DNA of 64,000 nt, taken from the NCBI GenBank assembly GCA_038503035.1, contig JAVSML010021681.1, forward strand, positions 186,001-250,000, written 5' to 3'. Positions within the stretch are counted from its first letter, which is position 1; each line of letters opens with the position of its first letter. Shown piece after piece: positions 61,858-64,000 of this stretch. The stretch is from Crocodylus rhombifer. Taxonomy: Eukaryota > Chordata > Crocodylia > Crocodylidae. The notes beneath the pieces are model-generated. The model saw only the letters and a list, made by a program, of their open reading frames with translations. It did not search any database and was not told where the DNA came from. Position numbers and translations under genes: made by a program.

Positions 61858-63663
61858 CTTTGACTTTTTAAATACTTTATTCAGGGGTTCAGGGGTACAA
61901 CAATGGTGGCCGCTTGCAAGCGAAAGCACCAACAACTTACTACCAACCCAAAAACGAAGTCGGACAGGTCTCTTTGTCCTCGGATCCAGAACCCAAATTG
62001 GGCAAGGGAGTTAATGCCCACCCAAGTATTACAAAGAGATCCGAGCCACAGCCCATCCGCAAAAGGTGTGTCCCACGCACCCCAAATCCCGGGCCAAAGG
62101 ACAAAACCCCGGGCCAACCAAACCACCCACACATCACACCGTGACAGACACCTTCGCTGCATTTCACGTCGTGTCTCACATGCTACGTGGTCGGCGTGCC
62201 GGCCACACAGTCCTAACCGATTCAGACCCTGCTCCATCCCCTCATACACGGCCCAAAGCCTTCAACTTCCACCCAAAAGACAGCAAAAAGGCAGCCTGGT
62301 GAGGGCCCAGGACGCGGCAGCGCTGGAAGTCGCAGTTCGCCCCCGAGCCAGCCCGGTCGCCCAGACCGGTCATGACATCAGAGCGCGTATTTGAGACGGC
62401 CGTCCTCCACCCGGCACAGCGCGCCCTCCAGGGCCCAGCGGGCCTCAAAGGCGGGCACCGCCCGCCGGAGCACAGCGTGCTCGAACTCCAGCGAGAGGCG
62501 CGCCCGCACCAGGAGGCGGAAGAGCCGCAGGGCGTCATCTGAGCCGGTCCCGGCCAGCCGGTTCCGGCGGCTCTTGAGGACGGCCAACTTGGCCTGACCC
62601 AGCACAAAGTTGGCCAGGCAGACGGGGCCCCTCTCAGCCGCCCGGTACGGGCAGGAGCACACGTAGGTGGTCTCCGAAAAGCTCCTGCCCAGAGCCCGCA
62701 GCAGCAGGCTGAGGGTGACAAAGAGCGGCTGCAGGCGGGGGCAGTCAAGGAAAGCGTGAAAAAGGGTCTCCTCGACATCCCCCGGGCAGAAAGGGCAGGC
62801 TGTCGAGGCGGCTGGGTCCAAGTGGGACGCAAACGTGCCGGTGGCTAGGATGCCGTGCAGCAACCGCCACTGCAGGTCGCCAGTCTTCTTGGCGATTGGC
62901 GGCTTATACAATGTGCGCCACGCCGGGTGGGCCGGTGGGGAACCTGGCGGCCCCAGGCGCCGTCGCCACGGTGTGTCGGGGCGGCCCGCCAGCACTTGGG
63001 CGTGGCGGACGTGGATCACCCAGGCGTATAAACCTCTACGCGACAGAGAAGCAAAAGGACAACCCGTGTCACTGTCAGGAGGCACAGGGAGCGTCAGCAG
63101 GGTGCCAGGGCCGCCGGCCAGATCGTCGGCCACGGCTGGGGTGACTGGTAACGCGGGGAAAGCCTCGTTCGGGGCGTCTTCAGTGCAGGGGGCCTGGCCC
63201 GCCCGGAGATGGGCCTCCAGGGCGGCTGCCGCCTCCAAAGGGAGGGCGGCCCGGATGTCGCACAGGAAACGGCCCACGCTGCGAACGGAGCGCCTGCCCA
63301 GCCGGCTGCTCAAGGCCTCGGGCGAGAGCCAGGCCGACTGAGCAGGGTCCAGGAGGTGGCCCAGGCGGAGAACGCGCGCCTGAATGAGAGCGGCCATGAG
63401 ACTGGCAGAGGCCAGGCTCGGCACGGGGCGCCTCAGCGCCGGGTTGTGCACCAGGGGTTCCCCCAGCACCCGCGGGAACTGAAGGCGACGGGCCTGGGAC
63501 TGGAGGTGGAACGTGGCTTGCCAGGCTCGCACCACGCTACGGTAAAAGGCTGGCAGCACGGCCCAGTTCAAGAGCGTGAGGTCCAGCAGGAAGAGCTCCC
63601 GGTCAAAGCCGAGGGCCCCCACCCTCTGCAGAAACCGGCATGCCAGGTGTTGCCAAGCTGGGC
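61858..63663 (-). mobile_element. Tx1-like LINE, 5'-truncated, with 14-bp TSD
   Basis: This 1806-bp GC-rich insertion is in minus orientation. It contains the 3' part of ORF2, a 3' UTR of about 510 bp and a terminal AATAAAGTATTTAAAAAGTC. Exact 14-bp direct repeats (61844-61857 and 63664-63677) flank it, as expected for target-primed reverse transcription. The reading frame remains open from the truncation point to its stop, so the insertion appears young. It lacks the endonuclease and RT core, so it cannot mobilise itself. The Tx1/L1-clade assignment rests on overall resemblance and the C-terminal zinc-knuckle domain. Confidence 0.85.
62378..63663 (-). CDS. ORF2 C-terminus of Tx1-like retrotransposon (partial)
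   Basis: The open frame runs from the truncation point (PAWQHLACRFLQRV...) to a stop at 62378, at least 414 codons from the first GTG at 63622. Near residues 236-300, counted from that GTG, lies a zf-RVT-type domain: W-R-T-L-Y...LQWRLLHGILATG, then C-P-F-C (Cys276, Cys279), E-E-T-L-F-H (His289) and L-D-C (Cys294). This domain follows reverse transcriptase in several non-LTR elements. The RT catalytic motifs are absent because of the 5' truncation. The product is a retrotransposon fragment, not a host gene. Codon use is far more GC-rich than the surrounding exons. Confidence 0.85.
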
Positions 63664-63677
63664 TCCTCTTTGGAGGA
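63664..63677. repeat. Target-site duplication, right copy
   Basis: An exact second copy of TCCTCTTTGGAGGA at the 5'-truncated end of the Tx1-like LINE. Confidence 0.85.
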
Positions 63678-64000
63678 AGGAAGGAATAAAAGTTTCACTG
63701 GGACATAAGAAAAGCTATCAAGAGGGTGACTGACTGCTGTAAGAAGGGCACTCCACTGGGAAATAGTCCTGAGTTCTGGCCCCTGCTCCCAACACTGTTT
63801 ATGCATTTTATCCACTGACTAGTTACTGTAAGAAAAGAAACAAGAAAATAATAACACCTAGGAAAAAGGAGATCATACTTTCAGTTGTATTTTCCATAGA
63901 TCAGAGAGTAAGAATGTAGCAAATGCTGAAAGTAAAAGTTGAAGAAATAACTGTGAAAGGGACTGGGATTTTAATAGGACAACTGTAGATCAGAACAGGA

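Larger units (their letters stand above)
1..64000 (-). other. UBE3C: UBE3C gene body, internal part
   Basis: The minus strand carries ten consecutive coding exons of ubiquitin-protein ligase E3C, a HECT-family E3 that extends ubiquitin chains on proteasome-associated substrates (family knowledge). All ten are intact, bounded by AG acceptors and GT donors (one GC donor), and their phases chain without a break over about 517 codons. By comparison with the human protein as I remember it (1083 residues), this covers roughly residues 382-898. The N-terminal IQ-motif region and first exons must lie right of the window; the remaining HECT exons with the catalytic cysteine (human C1051) lie to the left. 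Introns range from 385 bp to over 12 kb. No promoter, start codon, stop codon or polyadenylation site of the gene is in the window. Confidence 0.97.
59941..64000 (-). other. UBE3C upstream intron (incomplete)
   Basis: No further UBE3C exon was recognised up to the window edge. The segment holds a foldback element (60428-61182), a repeat fragment shared with 41.2 kb, and a 1.8-kb Tx1-like LINE. The next UBE3C exon would encode the acidic and serine-rich linker preceding GDGRISV. Confidence 0.8.

Noticed and set aside
61858..63663. GC-rich region as a CpG-island promoter
   Set aside because: The high GC is explained by the Tx1-like LINE coding sequence, bounded by an exact target duplication.

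Overview
The window is vertebrate genomic DNA, AT-rich and full of interspersed repeats. It most likely comes from a sauropsid, probably a crocodilian, with turtle as the alternative. The evidence is (i) several CR1 LINE copies, some ending in the short 3' repeats of CR1 (tctatgaaatctatgaaa, ttctatgattctatga), (ii) many non-autonomous hAT-like elements, (iii) a Tx1-like LINE with an open reading frame, and (iv) split coding exons very close to human UBE3C. The species call is inference from repeat style.

One host gene explains all the confidently coding sequence. Ten consecutive internal exons of UBE3C, a HECT-type ubiquitin ligase, lie on the minus strand. In transcription order they are 59753-59940, 49830-49916, 47313-47470, 46695-46927, 41805-41909, 39716-39803, 35597-35694, 27974-28106, 25181-25428 and 12295-12507. 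Every junction keeps the reading frame. Together they encode about 517 residues, roughly human residues 382-898: the middle helical region and the first half of the HECT N-lobe. The 5' exons lie beyond 64000. The last HECT exons, including the catalytic cysteine, lie left of base 1.

Between exons the DNA is intronic. Region 1-12.3 kb holds antisense CR1 pieces, a complete hAT-like element with a perfect 8-bp target duplication (2293-3115), a smaller hAT MITE (3616-3889) and a rearranged CR1 (8852-10412). Region 12.5-25.2 kb is the largest intron; much of it is AT-rich with no recognised repeat and may hold conserved non-coding elements. Region 25.4-35.6 kb carries a hAT MITE, a GC-rich element with terminal inverted repeats, a foldback element next to an assembly gap, and a CR1 3' end with an uninterrupted ORF. 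Region 35.7-49.8 kb has short introns and CR1 remnants. Region 49.9-59.8 kb contains an inverted-repeat element, a second gap and a homeodomain-site-rich candidate enhancer. Region 59.9-64 kb holds a second copy of the foldback family and a 1.8-kb 5'-truncated Tx1-like LINE flanked by a 14-bp direct repeat.

I found no RNA gene, CRISPR array, operon or convincing new multi-gene system. The most notable items are the Tx1-like insertion with its target duplication, a GC-AG intron in UBE3C, tandem acceptors at another UBE3C exon, the foldback DNA-transposon family with a copy at an assembly gap, and several candidate intronic regulatory elements.
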